A stretch of DNA of 64,000 nt, taken from positions 3,451 through 67,450 of the forward strand of contig CAYOVA010000005.1 in assembly GCA_964407325.1 (NCBI GenBank). The letters run 5' to 3'. Shown here one piece after another: positions 8,805 through 17,788 of the stretch (position 1 is its first letter; the number at the start of each line of letters is the position of its first letter). The position numbers were made by a program, and so were the translations under genes. The notes under the pieces were generated by a model. It was not told the origin of the DNA, did no database searches, and saw only the letters and a list, made by a program, of their open reading frames with translations. Source of the DNA: JAOAFZ01 sp964407325 (GTDB lineage: Bacteria > Patescibacteriota > Microgenomatia > UBA1406 > GWC2-37-13).

Positions 8805-8863
8805 ACTACCGATTGTATTACAAAAGAAAATCATTTTCAAACATTAAAATATAGGTCTGGAGG

Positions 8864-9409
8864 CTACTTCTCCATTAAAGTGAGCAATTTGGCAATAGTA
8901 TTCCAGCTTCGTATTGTCATACATTTGTATGCGGGAGTTCCCACAATCTTCCCTAGGCGGCTTTTCGTACGTTGTGAACCCAATCGCTGCGAGTAAATTA
9001 CCCCTTTTCCAGGCCATACTTTGTCGACTCCTTCCCGGGGATTAAATACTTTCATTGCTTCATCAACATCGATATCTATGAGGAAAATTGCGTCGCTATA
9101 GTATTTTTCCGGCTCTTCACCAAAGCCTTTTGGCTTGTTTTCGACAACGCTTTTGAGATACGTTTGCTTCAGCACCAGTACTTTATTTACCATCGGATCC
9201 ATATGAAATTCATCTGCAAGAATCTTCTCAACATCGGTTTTCACTGTTTCGGCTCCCTTGGGAGTATCAACAAGAATATTTCCACTGTTAATGTAAGGGG
9301 TGACATGCTCATATCCTTTGTTTTCGAGATGATTTTTTAGGGCTGCCATTGAGACACTGCTTTTCCCGCCGACATTAACCCCGCGGAGAAGAATGCAATA
9401 AGTTTTCAT
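8864..9409 (-). CDS. DUF1697 family protein
   Basis: The 181-residue protein matches the DUF1697 pattern: an N-terminal YCILLRGVNVGGKSSVSMAA (family signature LLRGINVGG), then YINSGNILVDT near residue 40 and a C-terminal MTIRSWNTIAKL helix. The family is widespread in bacteria and has no established function. TACAAT lies 6 nt before the ATG on the minus strand, so the message should be leaderless. No functional link to neighbours is visible. Confidence 0.85.
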   Translation of the reverse strand: MKTYCILLRGVNVGGKSSVSMAALKNHLENKGYEHVTPYINSGNILVDTPKGAETVKTDVEKILADEFHMDPMVNKVLVLKQTYLKSVVENKPKGFGEEPEKYYSDAIFLIDIDVDEAMKVFNPREGVDKVWPGKGVIYSQRLGSQRTKSRLGKIVGTPAYKCMTIRSWNTIAKLLTLMEK

Positions 9410-9503
9410 AGTGATATTGTAGCATTGCGGCGGTATTGAGGGTGAAAATAAGAGGTTTGGTGCAAATTAAAGTAATTTGAGGCTAAAAAGATGTACTATA
9501 GAC

Positions 9504-9532
9504 TTGATTTTATTACTATCCTATAGTATAAT
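9504..9532 (+). promoter_or_regulatory. Promoter of GC-rich cassette 1
   Basis: TTGATT (9504-9509), 17-nt spacer, TATAAT (9527-9532). The predicted start near 9539 leaves a leader of about 50 nt that contains a small GCGCT/AGCGC hairpin and a Shine-Dalgarno. Promoter and leader are AT-rich like the host, while the gene is not. Confidence 0.6.
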
Positions 9533-9588
9533 CTACCATCGGCCCTTTAACCTATAGTAGCGCTTAACAGCGCAGAGGAGCAACGGCT

Positions 9589-10182
9589 ATGACCACGCCT
9601 ACCGCGACCCAGACCTTGGCCACCCCGTTCGTCCAGACCCTGGCCATGCTGCGCGACTGCAGCATGGCAGCCTTCGTGACTGGGGTCTACGACCCCGGGA
9701 CGGAGAAGATGACGTACGACATGGTGGTCTTGGGGATTTCCGGTGCTCGGTTCATCGTCAAGCGGGACGACCTCCCGTTCAACGCTCGGCTCGGCGACAT
9801 GTTCGTGGTGAGGCCGACCGGAATCGAGGGGGTGAGCTTCCACCGACGCTTCGATCACTACCCGGACGGCAAGCTGCCGTTCACGGGTACGGTCAGGTCG
9901 GTGTATAGCCGCGGCTACATGCTCGTCCAGCCGGATCACCCCGCTCTGTTCCACGCAGCCTCGAACGGCCGCCTGATGGCGCATATCGCCTGGTCGAGCT
10001 TTCGCGACCAGATCACCGAAGCCTTCCAGTTCAACTCCGGCGTGCTGGCCGGGGCGAAGGTGAGGTTCGACCTCAAGGCGCGACAGCTGAGGCAAAGCTG
10101 GAAGGACCAGCTCGCCATCGGCATGATCGAGCTCATCGAGCTTGATCTCGCCGCGCAAGAGCGGGAGCCGACCTACTACTAG
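9589..10182 (+). CDS. GC-rich foreign gene, possible cold-shock-like domain
   Basis: The 197-residue protein is unrecognised as a whole. Residues 95-190 loosely follow an OB/cold-shock pattern (GTVRSVYSRGYMLV, then LMAHIAWSSF, then GAKVRFDL), but this is weak. The N-terminal 90 residues also look beta-rich. Almost every third codon position is G or C, unlike the genes on either side. A clear Shine-Dalgarno (AGAGGAG) lies about 8 nt before the ATG, whereas native genes here lack one. It stands alone between its own promoter and a large GC hairpin. I infer recent acquisition from a GC-rich donor. Confidence 0.7.
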   Translation: MTTPTATQTLATPFVQTLAMLRDCSMAAFVTGVYDPGTEKMTYDMVVLGISGARFIVKRDDLPFNARLGDMFVVRPTGIEGVSFHRRFDHYPDGKLPFTGTVRSVYSRGYMLVQPDHPALFHAASNGRLMAHIAWSSFRDQITEAFQFNSGVLAGAKVRFDLKARQLRQSWKDQLAIGMIELIELDLAAQEREPTYY

Positions 10183-10227
10183 GGTACGTGCCGCCCGCAC
10201 GCTGGCCACGCAGGCCGAGCAACGCGA

Positions 10228-10256
10228 GCCCCGGGAGCCCACAAGGCGCCCGGGGC
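10228..10256 (+). terminator. Hairpin after GC-rich cassette 1
   Basis: GCCCCGGG (10228-10235) pairs with CCCGGGGC (10249-10256), and an inner GCC/GGC extends the stem. No T-run follows. The gap to the next gene continues with a C-rich tract of AACCTCC-like units (10261-10333), which is G-rich on the other strand. Confidence 0.55.
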
Positions 10257-10381
10257 ACTACCCACCCTCCAGAACCTCCAGAAATTCCAAAACCTCCACA
10301 ACCTCCCCACCCTCCGTAAACCCCCTCTCCCCAAATCAACCTTCAAATATATAAAAAATAGAATCCTCTATAATAGTTTGA

Positions 10382-11590
10382 ATGTCCCCCTATACCGCAG
10401 GTCTTTCAAGAAATATTACTCTTATTTACATAATCCAATTCTTCATGGGCCTGGTGTTTATGGTTGCCAACTGGCTGGCATACTATCGCGAATACCTTAG
10501 CTTTTCAGAAGTAGGATTTATTGTTGCGCTGGGCTATGCGGTATCGCTTGTCTTTGAGCTTCCCACTGGTGCTCTTGCGGATCTTATCGGAAGAAAGCGC
10601 TCGATGTCGCTTGGCTTTTTTATCGCTGCTATTGGCTACCTTATTTTTTCATTTGCTACTTCGTTTGCCGGCTTTACCACTGCTACTATTGTTTTTGGCA
10701 TCGGAATGAGCCTTATTTCTGGTGCTGATACGGCTTTTCTCTACGATACGCTTAAAGAACTCAACCGTGAAAAGGAGTTTTCAACGGTGTTTGCAAAAAT
10801 CGGATTTGTACACAGAATTGGTCTTGCTACGGCAACTTTTGCCGGCGGGTACTTGTTTACGGTAGGAAGTAATGTACCGTACCTTGCCATGGTCGTGACC
10901 CACATCATTATCTTTCTGCTTACTTTTTTCCTTACCGAGCCTAAAATCGATTCCGAAAAATTCAGCTTCAACACCTATATTCAGCAAACAAAACTTGGTT
11001 TTGCCCAGCTGCTTAAAAACGGCTACGTAAAGCGATTAAGCGTGTACTACCTGCTTATTGGTGCTGTTACCTGGTCGTTGCTTACGTATTTCCGACTTCC
11101 TTTGGCTTTTGAATTCGGCTACAATCAGCTGCAGATGAGCTGGATCCTGGGGGCTTCGTTTGTTATCAGCTCGGTGTTGCTTATCTGGCTGCCTAAATAC
11201 CCGCGCATCATCAATCCCGCTACCGTATTCTATGGATATCCTATTCTTATTGCCCTTACCATTGGTCCTTCCGTGATAATGCCGCCATTGGCAGTTCCGC
11301 TGGCAATGGTAATAATTCAATTTATCGGAAGTGCCCGTTTTGCCATCCTTGATGCCTATACAAACCATGAATTTGAGTCCAAATATCGTGCTACAGCGTT
11401 ATCTTCACTGAACATGTTGGTAAGTTTCGCTTATATGATCCTCGTAGGGGGGAGTGGTTATTTGCAGGATCATGTGAGTACAAAAATGCTTATGACAGTA
11501 CTGGGCGTGGGCACCTTTGTAGTTGTATTACCCTTAGCTGTGTCACTGGTGAGGGAGTATGACAAGCATAGTGCTTCTGTATATGGTTAA
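10382..11590 (+). CDS. MFS transporter
   Basis: The 402-residue protein has about twelve hydrophobic segments and a major-facilitator motif A between segments 2 and 3 (GALADLIGRKRSM, about 62-74). The N-terminal half also has the spacing FELPTGALAD, typical of bacterial drug or metabolite exporters. Substrate is unknown. TATAAT (10369-10374) lies 7 nt before the ATG, so it is read from its own leaderless message. It converges on the GNAT gene with only 3 nt between stop codons. Confidence 0.85.
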   Translation: MSPYTAGLSRNITLIYIIQFFMGLVFMVANWLAYYREYLSFSEVGFIVALGYAVSLVFELPTGALADLIGRKRSMSLGFFIAAIGYLIFSFATSFAGFTTATIVFGIGMSLISGADTAFLYDTLKELNREKEFSTVFAKIGFVHRIGLATATFAGGYLFTVGSNVPYLAMVVTHIIIFLLTFFLTEPKIDSEKFSFNTYIQQTKLGFAQLLKNGYVKRLSVYYLLIGAVTWSLLTYFRLPLAFEFGYNQLQMSWILGASFVISSVLLIWLPKYPRIINPATVFYGYPILIALTIGPSVIMPPLAVPLAMVIIQFIGSARFAILDAYTNHEFESKYRATALSSLNMLVSFAYMILVGGSGYLQDHVSTKMLMTVLGVGTFVVVLPLAVSLVREYDKHSASVYG

Positions 11591-11593
11591 ATG

Positions 11594-12154
11594 TTATTTT
11601 GAAGCGGTATTTCGTGGGATACTCATTACGTAGTAGTATCGTGTTCCAGTTTCATCGGGAATTATTTGAATGCCCTTAAAACCAGAGGCATAGAATAAAT
11701 TCATACTGTCTGTGTTATCTGGGAATATCATCGCTTCAATTGAGTCTGTATCCGATTCCCATTCTGCCGGAACAATAGATTTTAGATACTCAACTACACG
11801 TCTTCCGATTTTTTTGCCTCGCGCTTCTGCTGTTAAACCAATTCCTACTGTTATGCGGGCGGGGGAAGTTTCAGTGCGGGGTCTTCGAGAAATAGTAGCT
11901 AACCCACAAGGAACAGCTGTTTCGTCTTCACCACTCATTATGGTAAGTCCTATAATGTTATTGTTGCCTCCAGTTATAGCCTCAAATGTTGGTTTGGGAT
12001 TTGCCCGTGTTTTTGCACTAAACATACGTTGGAGCCCTTCTTCAGGGCTTTGTACAAGATTCTCAAAGAAGTTGTAGTCGTTAACGTCCGTTGGACGCAC
12101 ACTGACGGTTGGAAATCCTTCCTGTTCAAGCAATGCTAGTTCCGAGGTAATCAT
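11594..12154 (-). CDS. GNAT-family N-acetyltransferase
   Basis: The 186-residue protein shows GNAT organisation: a central beta strand and acetyl-CoA-binding loop (VGIGLTAEARGKKIGRRVVE, about 103-122, the motif A helix), followed by IEAMIFPDNTDSMNLFYASG, which is the usual motif B with the N-x-x-a-x-x-l-Y-x-k-x-G-F pattern. It transfers an acetyl group to an unidentified amine. Start and stop are close to its neighbours on both sides, and an AT-rich -10-like element (TATACT) lies 10 nt before the ATG. Confidence 0.8.
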   Translation of the reverse strand: MITSELALLEQEGFPTVSVRPTDVNDYNFFENLVQSPEEGLQRMFSAKTRANPKPTFEAITGGNNNIIGLTIMSGEDETAVPCGLATISRRPRTETSPARITVGIGLTAEARGKKIGRRVVEYLKSIVPAEWESDTDSIEAMIFPDNTDSMNLFYASGFKGIQIIPDETGTRYYYVMSIPRNTASK

Positions 12155-12243
12155 ACTATCTTATAGTATAGCATACATGTAGCAATAATTCAAAAAAAGT
12201 AATCATATTGCTTTATACATACCTCCTATGTATAATTAAACGC

Positions 12244-14160
12244 ATGAATTTAGAAACCGCTTACATTCATGTTCCTCTCGGCGCGTCTATTCTACGCTCA
12301 AAAGACCAAAAAGATTTGCTGCAACAGCAAGAAACCCCGCGTTCTGTCCGTCATGTGACTATTATCCATCCCGATTCAAAAGCCCATTTTACCGCGAGCT
12401 CTCAGCCACTGGGTGTCCAGCAAATTGGTGGGGCTGCAAACGAACTGGCGATGACTACTATCGGACGGGTAGAAACCGCAGAAGAAATGGATGTGTTGTG
12501 CCAGTACCCCGATCCGGATACCGGAGAAACACGAATGACCGATATCCTAGGCATTAGCATGCCTCTTGGATCTTTGGAACTAGTAGAAGAAATGATTTCA
12601 CGAACGCATACACTCGCTGCTGAAAGGGGCGAAGAATCTCCACTTATTGTTCTGGGAGGGTACATCCCTACCTGGATGGGAGGCGATGATCTTACAGCAT
12701 TCCTGCAAGCACATCCGGGTACGATTGCTGTTCAGATCGGAGGGGAAAATCCCATGCTCGATATTATCGAACGCCGTCGCCACAATCAGGATTTTCGTGA
12801 CCTGCCAGGTGTGTGGTATCTCAAAGATGATAACTCGGTAGGGTATACTCCCCCCAATGCTCACTACAACACCACACTTTCACCACGTGTTACACCCCAT
12901 TTGCTGCGCAAACCGGGTGAATTATATGCCGTAAACTGTTCACAGGGGTGCGAAAAAACTTGTACTTTTTGCACAAGACCTCCGTTAACAGGGGAAATCC
13001 CACTTCGTTTGGAAGAACGGATTCTGCGAAACCATGGTGAAACATGGGAGCAACGCGATCACGAGCTTATTTTGCAAGAAATTGCGGTTATTGCGCGATT
13101 AAACGAAACACCTTCGGGGCAGGGTGCTATTTTTTTCCCTGATGAAGAATTTTTAGGAACCAGGCCGGAAGATTTTGAACAGGTAGAACTGTTTCTTCAA
13201 AAGTGGGAACAAGCACATGCTGAGGGGCGAATCGGCCATGTTCCCTTTGAGTTTTCAACTCGTTCTGATGTTTTAAACCTCCTAAAAGAAAAAGGAATGG
13301 AGGGCATGTTAGCCCGCTTTAAAAAGCTGGGTCTGGAACGGGTATTTATTGGATATGAAAGTGCTGTTCCTGCCAATTTTAAGCGCTGGGACAAGTTCCC
13401 TATTCCAGGTCAATTAGGAAGATACGGAAAAGGATGCCATCCGGACGAACAAATTACTGCTATTCGCTTGCTAGAAGAGCACGGCATTGATGTAGAACTG
13501 GGAACGATCTTTTTTGATCCTCTCGTTGATATTGGTGAAATTGAGCACAACTTTAGAACAATGCGCGATGAGGAATTGGTTTCATACTGCAACACTCCGT
13601 TAAGTGAATTACGAGTACAGGCAGGTTCAAACACTCGTGTATTAACCAATCGCTTGCTGGTAAAACTAAGACGTGAAGGCCATGTTCCACCAGATACCAC
13701 CCTATTTACCGATAATTACGATCCATCGCCTATGAGCCATGAATATCGGTTTTTACATCCACTTGTTGAAGAACTAATGGCAATTGTGAAGCAGGCTAAC
13801 CAGGAAACCCACTCCGCACGTAGAGCGGTAAAACAGTTGTTCAGAACGGGAATGTATTCGGGTACAGGTGTTTCAGATAACCTCGGCTTGCGAACACTTA
13901 CCGCCCTCAGTAGGGAGGATGCAAATCTGTTATTGGGAATAACGGGCTTAATTAGAACGGAAATGGACCGTCGCAGATTACTACTTGAGCAATACGATGT
14001 TCTCGCACCGGAACTTACTACTCTTGTCCAGAATTCGGGACTCCTTCAGCAGTATCGAACGAATCGAAATGCTATCTGGCGGGAGTACGCGGATCACCCT
14101 GAAGCAATCGGAAAAGAAGCTGTCGAAGAGATTATCGAGAATAGTCAGGCAACAGCCTGA
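12244..14160 (+). CDS. Radical SAM protein with degenerate B12-binding-like N-terminus
   Basis: The 638-residue protein has the 4Fe-4S motif CEKTCTFC (Cys 236, 240, 243) at the start of a radical-SAM barrel (about 225-480). The preceding 150 residues (ILGISMPLGSLELVEEM, then LIVLGGYIPT) have the alternating pattern of a cobalamin-binding Rossmann domain, but the DxHxxG cobalt-ligand motif is missing. The C-terminal 150 residues are unassigned. I start at ATG 12244 because TATAAT (12231-12236) is 7 nt upstream; an earlier ATG at 12208 lies before the promoter. The last 16 nt overlap the convergent gene. Confidence 0.8.
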   Translation: MNLETAYIHVPLGASILRSKDQKDLLQQQETPRSVRHVTIIHPDSKAHFTASSQPLGVQQIGGAANELAMTTIGRVETAEEMDVLCQYPDPDTGETRMTDILGISMPLGSLELVEEMISRTHTLAAERGEESPLIVLGGYIPTWMGGDDLTAFLQAHPGTIAVQIGGENPMLDIIERRRHNQDFRDLPGVWYLKDDNSVGYTPPNAHYNTTLSPRVTPHLLRKPGELYAVNCSQGCEKTCTFCTRPPLTGEIPLRLEERILRNHGETWEQRDHELILQEIAVIARLNETPSGQGAIFFPDEEFLGTRPEDFEQVELFLQKWEQAHAEGRIGHVPFEFSTRSDVLNLLKEKGMEGMLARFKKLGLERVFIGYESAVPANFKRWDKFPIPGQLGRYGKGCHPDEQITAIRLLEEHGIDVELGTIFFDPLVDIGEIEHNFRTMRDEELVSYCNTPLSELRVQAGSNTRVLTNRLLVKLRREGHVPPDTTLFTDNYDPSPMSHEYRFLHPLVEELMAIVKQANQETHSARRAVKQLFRTGMYSGTGVSDNLGLRTLTALSREDANLLLGITGLIRTEMDRRRLLLEQYDVLAPELTTLVQNSGLLQQYRTNRNAIWREYADHPEAIGKEAVEEIIENSQATA

Positions 14161-14732
14161 AGCTTCCGTGTCCAGATATGAATATGGGGAAGTTGCTCTA
14201 TTGATCCGTGAACACCTTGAATTCTTTCTTGTGGGCTTTTGGAATAGGGTCGTGTAAAGAGAACAAAATCTTCCGGTGCAAGTCCTCTCTCTTCAAAAAA
14301 AGCCGCTAGCTGGCCTGTAATTACTCCCCAATCTACCTCTGGCTCATGCCAGAATACAGTGCTTTCTGTATCCTCGGGTAAGTCACTCGGAAACGTATCT
14401 TCTGCAAATGCGAACGGCAATCCTTTCAGAAGAGTGCAGCGCACATAATCCGCCAGCGATAATCCTGCTGCATTTTCATCAAGCAGTTCGCGAAATTGCA
14501 TGTAGTGCTGTTGAACTTCGTTCTTTCTATAAACAGTAGCAAGATTATGATGAAGAAGATGTCGGGCAGCATATAATTCATCAAAAAGTTCAGGATATAG
14601 TACTGCCGCTGGGTGAAATAGCTGTGGTTTACATAGCGTTGCATTCAGCTGTTCAGTAACCGCAAGTCGTAGCCGATTAGAATAAGCTTCGGGGTAGGTC
14701 TGAATATATCCAGAAAAGAGTGTCTCACTCAT
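14145..14732 (-). CDS. Hypothetical protein, 195 aa
   Basis: I do not recognise the family. The protein is soluble, with a helical N-terminal part (YSNRLRLAVTEQLNATL) and a C-terminal part with alternating polar and aromatic residues ending in LPHIHIWTRKL, which could be a strand carrying two histidines. Its 3' end overlaps the radical-SAM gene by 16 nt tail to tail, so the two cannot be transcribed to their ends without antisense contact. A function linked to the radical-SAM protein is possible but unsupported. Confidence 0.55.
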   Translation of the reverse strand: MSETLFSGYIQTYPEAYSNRLRLAVTEQLNATLCKPQLFHPAAVLYPELFDELYAARHLLHHNLATVYRKNEVQQHYMQFRELLDENAAGLSLADYVRCTLLKGLPFAFAEDTFPSDLPEDTESTVFWHEPEVDWGVITGQLAAFFEERGLAPEDFVLFTRPYSKSPQERIQGVHGSIEQLPHIHIWTRKLQAVA

Positions 14733-14857
14733 AATAAATGCCTATAATAATAAAACTTCTTTTATATAATACAGCAGGAACTAGCAAAGACGTAGGAGGA
14801 TGCAATGGAACTGCTTGAAGCAGAAGACCGGGCTCGTGAGGAAGCAGTCTTCAAACA

Positions 14858-16351
14858 TCACTCCGTATTCTCGGGTAGACTATTCTTTGACGCTTTCCGC
14901 AACTTATACAAAATCATTTTTTCATTAATAGGCCAGCTCTTTTCTACAGTAGACTTTCCAAACGCTGTATATTCCCACATCGTAAGCTGCTTTAACCGTT
15001 TATCAGCTGGTACGACAAAATACAGCGTATCAATACTGGCGTAATTCGTATACGGTTCAGGCTTTTCACCGACCATTTCAAGGGTATAGCGCAGCGGCAT
15101 TGCCCGACTGTCATTTTGCGCAAACATGCCAACATTATAGTTCTCAGCCAAACCTCTGCTGCTTTGTTCAGCCCGAATATATCCAGCCGCTGCTTTAAAA
15201 TCGCGAATTGCCATGCTCTCTTGTAATGGATGCCGGTCTTTTTCTACGTTCCAGGCGAAGATATTCAACACGAAGAGCGCTGCACACACTGTTCCAATAA
15301 CCATGCGTTTTCCCTGAGCAAGATAGTACAACGCAATTGCGGAAAGCAATATGAGCGAGGTATGGAAGTTAACAATATAATGCGTTTGCATTTTCCCGCC
15401 GTACAAAAGCCCCAATAAAAAAACGAAAACAAACAGCAAACCGAACACTTTCAGGTATTTCTTCTCCATAAACTCTGTCTTCAAATAGAGATAACAGGAA
15501 GTAGCGGCAATGGTTACAAACCCTAGTAATCCCTGCCAATAGGTATGGCCAAATAGTAGCCAGCCTGTTACTTCAGGCCAAACTTGAAACACATTCACAA
15601 TAGAACGAACAGTCTTTTTCTCCGAAAAAACGTATTGTATAAACAACTGGATATTCAGAAACTGGTGGCGGACTTCAAACAGCAAAAAGGGAGAAAGACC
15701 GACTACTATTCCGGCTACTAAAGCTCCATAATAACGAAAAGAAACCAGGTTCCGCTGAAATAAAACAGGATACAGGACTACCAATACCACCAACGACAAA
15801 GAAAGGTAATGCATTTGCATAATACAGCCGAGCAGGATACCCATAACAAAACACTTCCATAAAGAGAATCGCTCCAGCACAAACAAGTACAAATACAGAA
15901 TCAGCGTTGAAAAGAAAACCGCCGGATACGAGTTAAACGCAGCACGGGAATAATCAATCATCAGTGGCGAAACTGCAAACAGAAATGCTGCCAGCAGGCC
16001 GACTGACTCGTTTTTAACCTTGCGACCAAAAAAGTACAACAAAATAATGGTCCCAACCTGCAAAGAAGACTGGAACACTGTACCGGCAACCGGTTGTGCC
16101 TGAAACAACCAGTAAAAAGGTACCATTAGGTAGTACACAATGGGGCCGTTGTAAAACCCACCGACAGAACTAATGGGTCCCAGCAAAGTAAAATCTCCAG
16201 AAAGCATATTGCGTACCTGGGTAGAGTCGGAAGCCTGGTCTGCAAGGAATACTGCGAGTTCTTCCATTTTGTAAAAACGGGCAAAGATACCAATAAGCAG
16301 GATAATCCCCAGCAGAATACCAGTGCGGTGTTTCTTCATACGATCAATCAT
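14858..16351 (-). CDS. GT-C type glycosyltransferase (PMT/ArnT-like)
   Basis: The 497-residue membrane protein has about eleven hydrophobic segments. The first extracytoplasmic loop carries an acidic motif (FLADQASDS, Asp 38), where GT-C enzymes such as PMT and ArnT hold their catalytic Asp, and the second segment region YYLMVPFYWLF, then LLAAFLFAVSPLMIDYSRAA, is characteristic of PMT_2-type proteins. It should use a polyprenyl-phosphate sugar at the outer membrane face. The start overlaps the preceding gene by 8 nt, so the two are translationally coupled. Confidence 0.75.
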   Translation of the reverse strand: MIDRMKKHRTGILLGIILLIGIFARFYKMEELAVFLADQASDSTQVRNMLSGDFTLLGPISSVGGFYNGPIVYYLMVPFYWLFQAQPVAGTVFQSSLQVGTIILLYFFGRKVKNESVGLLAAFLFAVSPLMIDYSRAAFNSYPAVFFSTLILYLYLFVLERFSLWKCFVMGILLGCIMQMHYLSLSLVVLVVLYPVLFQRNLVSFRYYGALVAGIVVGLSPFLLFEVRHQFLNIQLFIQYVFSEKKTVRSIVNVFQVWPEVTGWLLFGHTYWQGLLGFVTIAATSCYLYLKTEFMEKKYLKVFGLLFVFVFLLGLLYGGKMQTHYIVNFHTSLILLSAIALYYLAQGKRMVIGTVCAALFVLNIFAWNVEKDRHPLQESMAIRDFKAAAGYIRAEQSSRGLAENYNVGMFAQNDSRAMPLRYTLEMVGEKPEPYTNYASIDTLYFVVPADKRLKQLTMWEYTAFGKSTVEKSWPINEKMILYKLRKASKNSLPENTE

Positions 16352-17717
16352 AACATTTCATCAAAAAAATACGATTAATTGAATGTGCAGCCATTATCGG
16401 ATGTTCGTAATGGAGCTGACAGTCTTTTTTAACCCGCTCAAAATCAACAATATCGTTTTCCATAATCAGTTTCCTGCCTCCTTCAGACCTTCCGTACAGT
16501 ACAACAAGCGTTTTAGTATCAAAAACATCCTGGGTAATTGTATGAGTGTCATAGACCTTTCGTTGAAAGAGTTTGCTATTGGTATCGATAAGTCCGTTAA
16601 GCAGCGGAACACCAGAAAGGTACGAAACCAATGGTGCAACATCAAAAAGACCGTACACATAGTCAGGATGTGCCTTTTGCACCGCTTCAGCAAGTTTTTC
16701 AGGCTCTTTGACAAGTATTGACTCCTCCATAGCAAGGTACGATTGCATATGCAAAAGAAGGGACACTCCACATACTGCAATAAACAGAATCCTTGTTATT
16801 TCGAATGGAAAGCGTTGTGTAATGTACTTCCAGGTAACAGGAATAGTAAGTACGATAAAGGGCAACACGATATTGTAGTAAAAGTAGTACGTGTCCTGGT
16901 AAAGGGCAAGAAAAAGCAACGTTATAAGAATAATCAGATTCAATAGAAGTTGTTTTTGGAGCCGGTACAGCGAAAGGCATGCCAGTGAGAAATAAAGCCA
17001 GTTGTCAAACAGAAAGATTTGCAATGCCTCCCAGCGGTCAATGTTTTCAGGACGGGTGAGGGTATAGCCAAATACATTCTGCATAAAGTCCGTGCGCGCG
17101 TACAACAAAGTGGGAACAAACACCACCAGAACGGAAATCCCAAAGGGCAACACAAAAGACCAGGATTGTAGCTTGCGGGAAACTATATCGTAGATAAGAA
17201 CTGCAATCACAATTGGTACTGTGTAGCCTTTGGTGGCAAAAGCCAATCCAAATAGAACTGCACTTAGGTAAAAACGTTTCTCGCGATACCAATAATACCC
17301 GCCTAACGCAAAAAGGGTTGCCGTAAAAGTCCCCGTATTAAACTCGGTACTTGCAAAAACAAGGGATGAGAATAGGAACAATGTGACTATTAGGCACTGT
17401 AATGCAATAGAAACACGTTCTTTTCTTAGCAAAAGTACGATAATCACTGCACAGAATCCCGCTTCAATAGCGCTTACTTCAGTAAATGCCAGTAGTGAAT
17501 GGCGTGTAACCCATACATACAAAGCACAAATATATCCAAACAACGGCAGATTTGTAAAAAAAATATCTTTGTATAGGAGCTTTCCTTTCAGAACATACTC
17601 TCCTAGAACAAAGTAACCGGCAGTATCAGATAGTCTATACGAAAATGAAGTAAGCTTTAGTAAAAGGAAGAGTACCGCAATCCCAAAAGGAAGAAATGGT
17701 ACTATCTTTTTCACCAT
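16344..17717 (-). CDS. GT-C-like membrane protein, paralogue family with C-terminal MKCY
   Basis: The 457-residue protein has about ten membrane segments. An N-terminal loop (GEYVLKGKLLYKDIFFTNLP, about 42-61) and the C-terminal LMKCYD match the two genes at 38607 and 39985 (ILYKDVFITNTP, LMKCYK), so the three form a local paralogue family. By topology and loop position they resemble GT-C glycosyltransferases, with the acidic KD in the first loop as candidate catalytic residue. I start at ATG 17717, since TATGAT lies 7 nt upstream; the ATG 12 nt earlier would overlap the -10 box. It overlaps the next gene by 8 nt. Confidence 0.65.
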   Translation of the reverse strand: MVKKIVPFLPFGIAVLFLLLKLTSFSYRLSDTAGYFVLGEYVLKGKLLYKDIFFTNLPLFGYICALYVWVTRHSLLAFTEVSAIEAGFCAVIIVLLLRKERVSIALQCLIVTLFLFSSLVFASTEFNTGTFTATLFALGGYYWYREKRFYLSAVLFGLAFATKGYTVPIVIAVLIYDIVSRKLQSWSFVLPFGISVLVVFVPTLLYARTDFMQNVFGYTLTRPENIDRWEALQIFLFDNWLYFSLACLSLYRLQKQLLLNLIILITLLFLALYQDTYYFYYNIVLPFIVLTIPVTWKYITQRFPFEITRILFIAVCGVSLLLHMQSYLAMEESILVKEPEKLAEAVQKAHPDYVYGLFDVAPLVSYLSGVPLLNGLIDTNSKLFQRKVYDTHTITQDVFDTKTLVVLYGRSEGGRKLIMENDIVDFERVKKDCQLHYEHPIMAAHSINRIFLMKCYD

Positions 17718-17788
17718 ACACTCTATCATACAATATCCCCCTCATTGACACCTTACTCCAATTGCTGTACTCTGAAAAAACATAAACT

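Noticed and set aside
14805..15044. 79-aa ORF with a good SD
   Set aside because: Beyond about residue 18 it is antisense to a well-supported glycosyltransferase gene; kept only as an observation.
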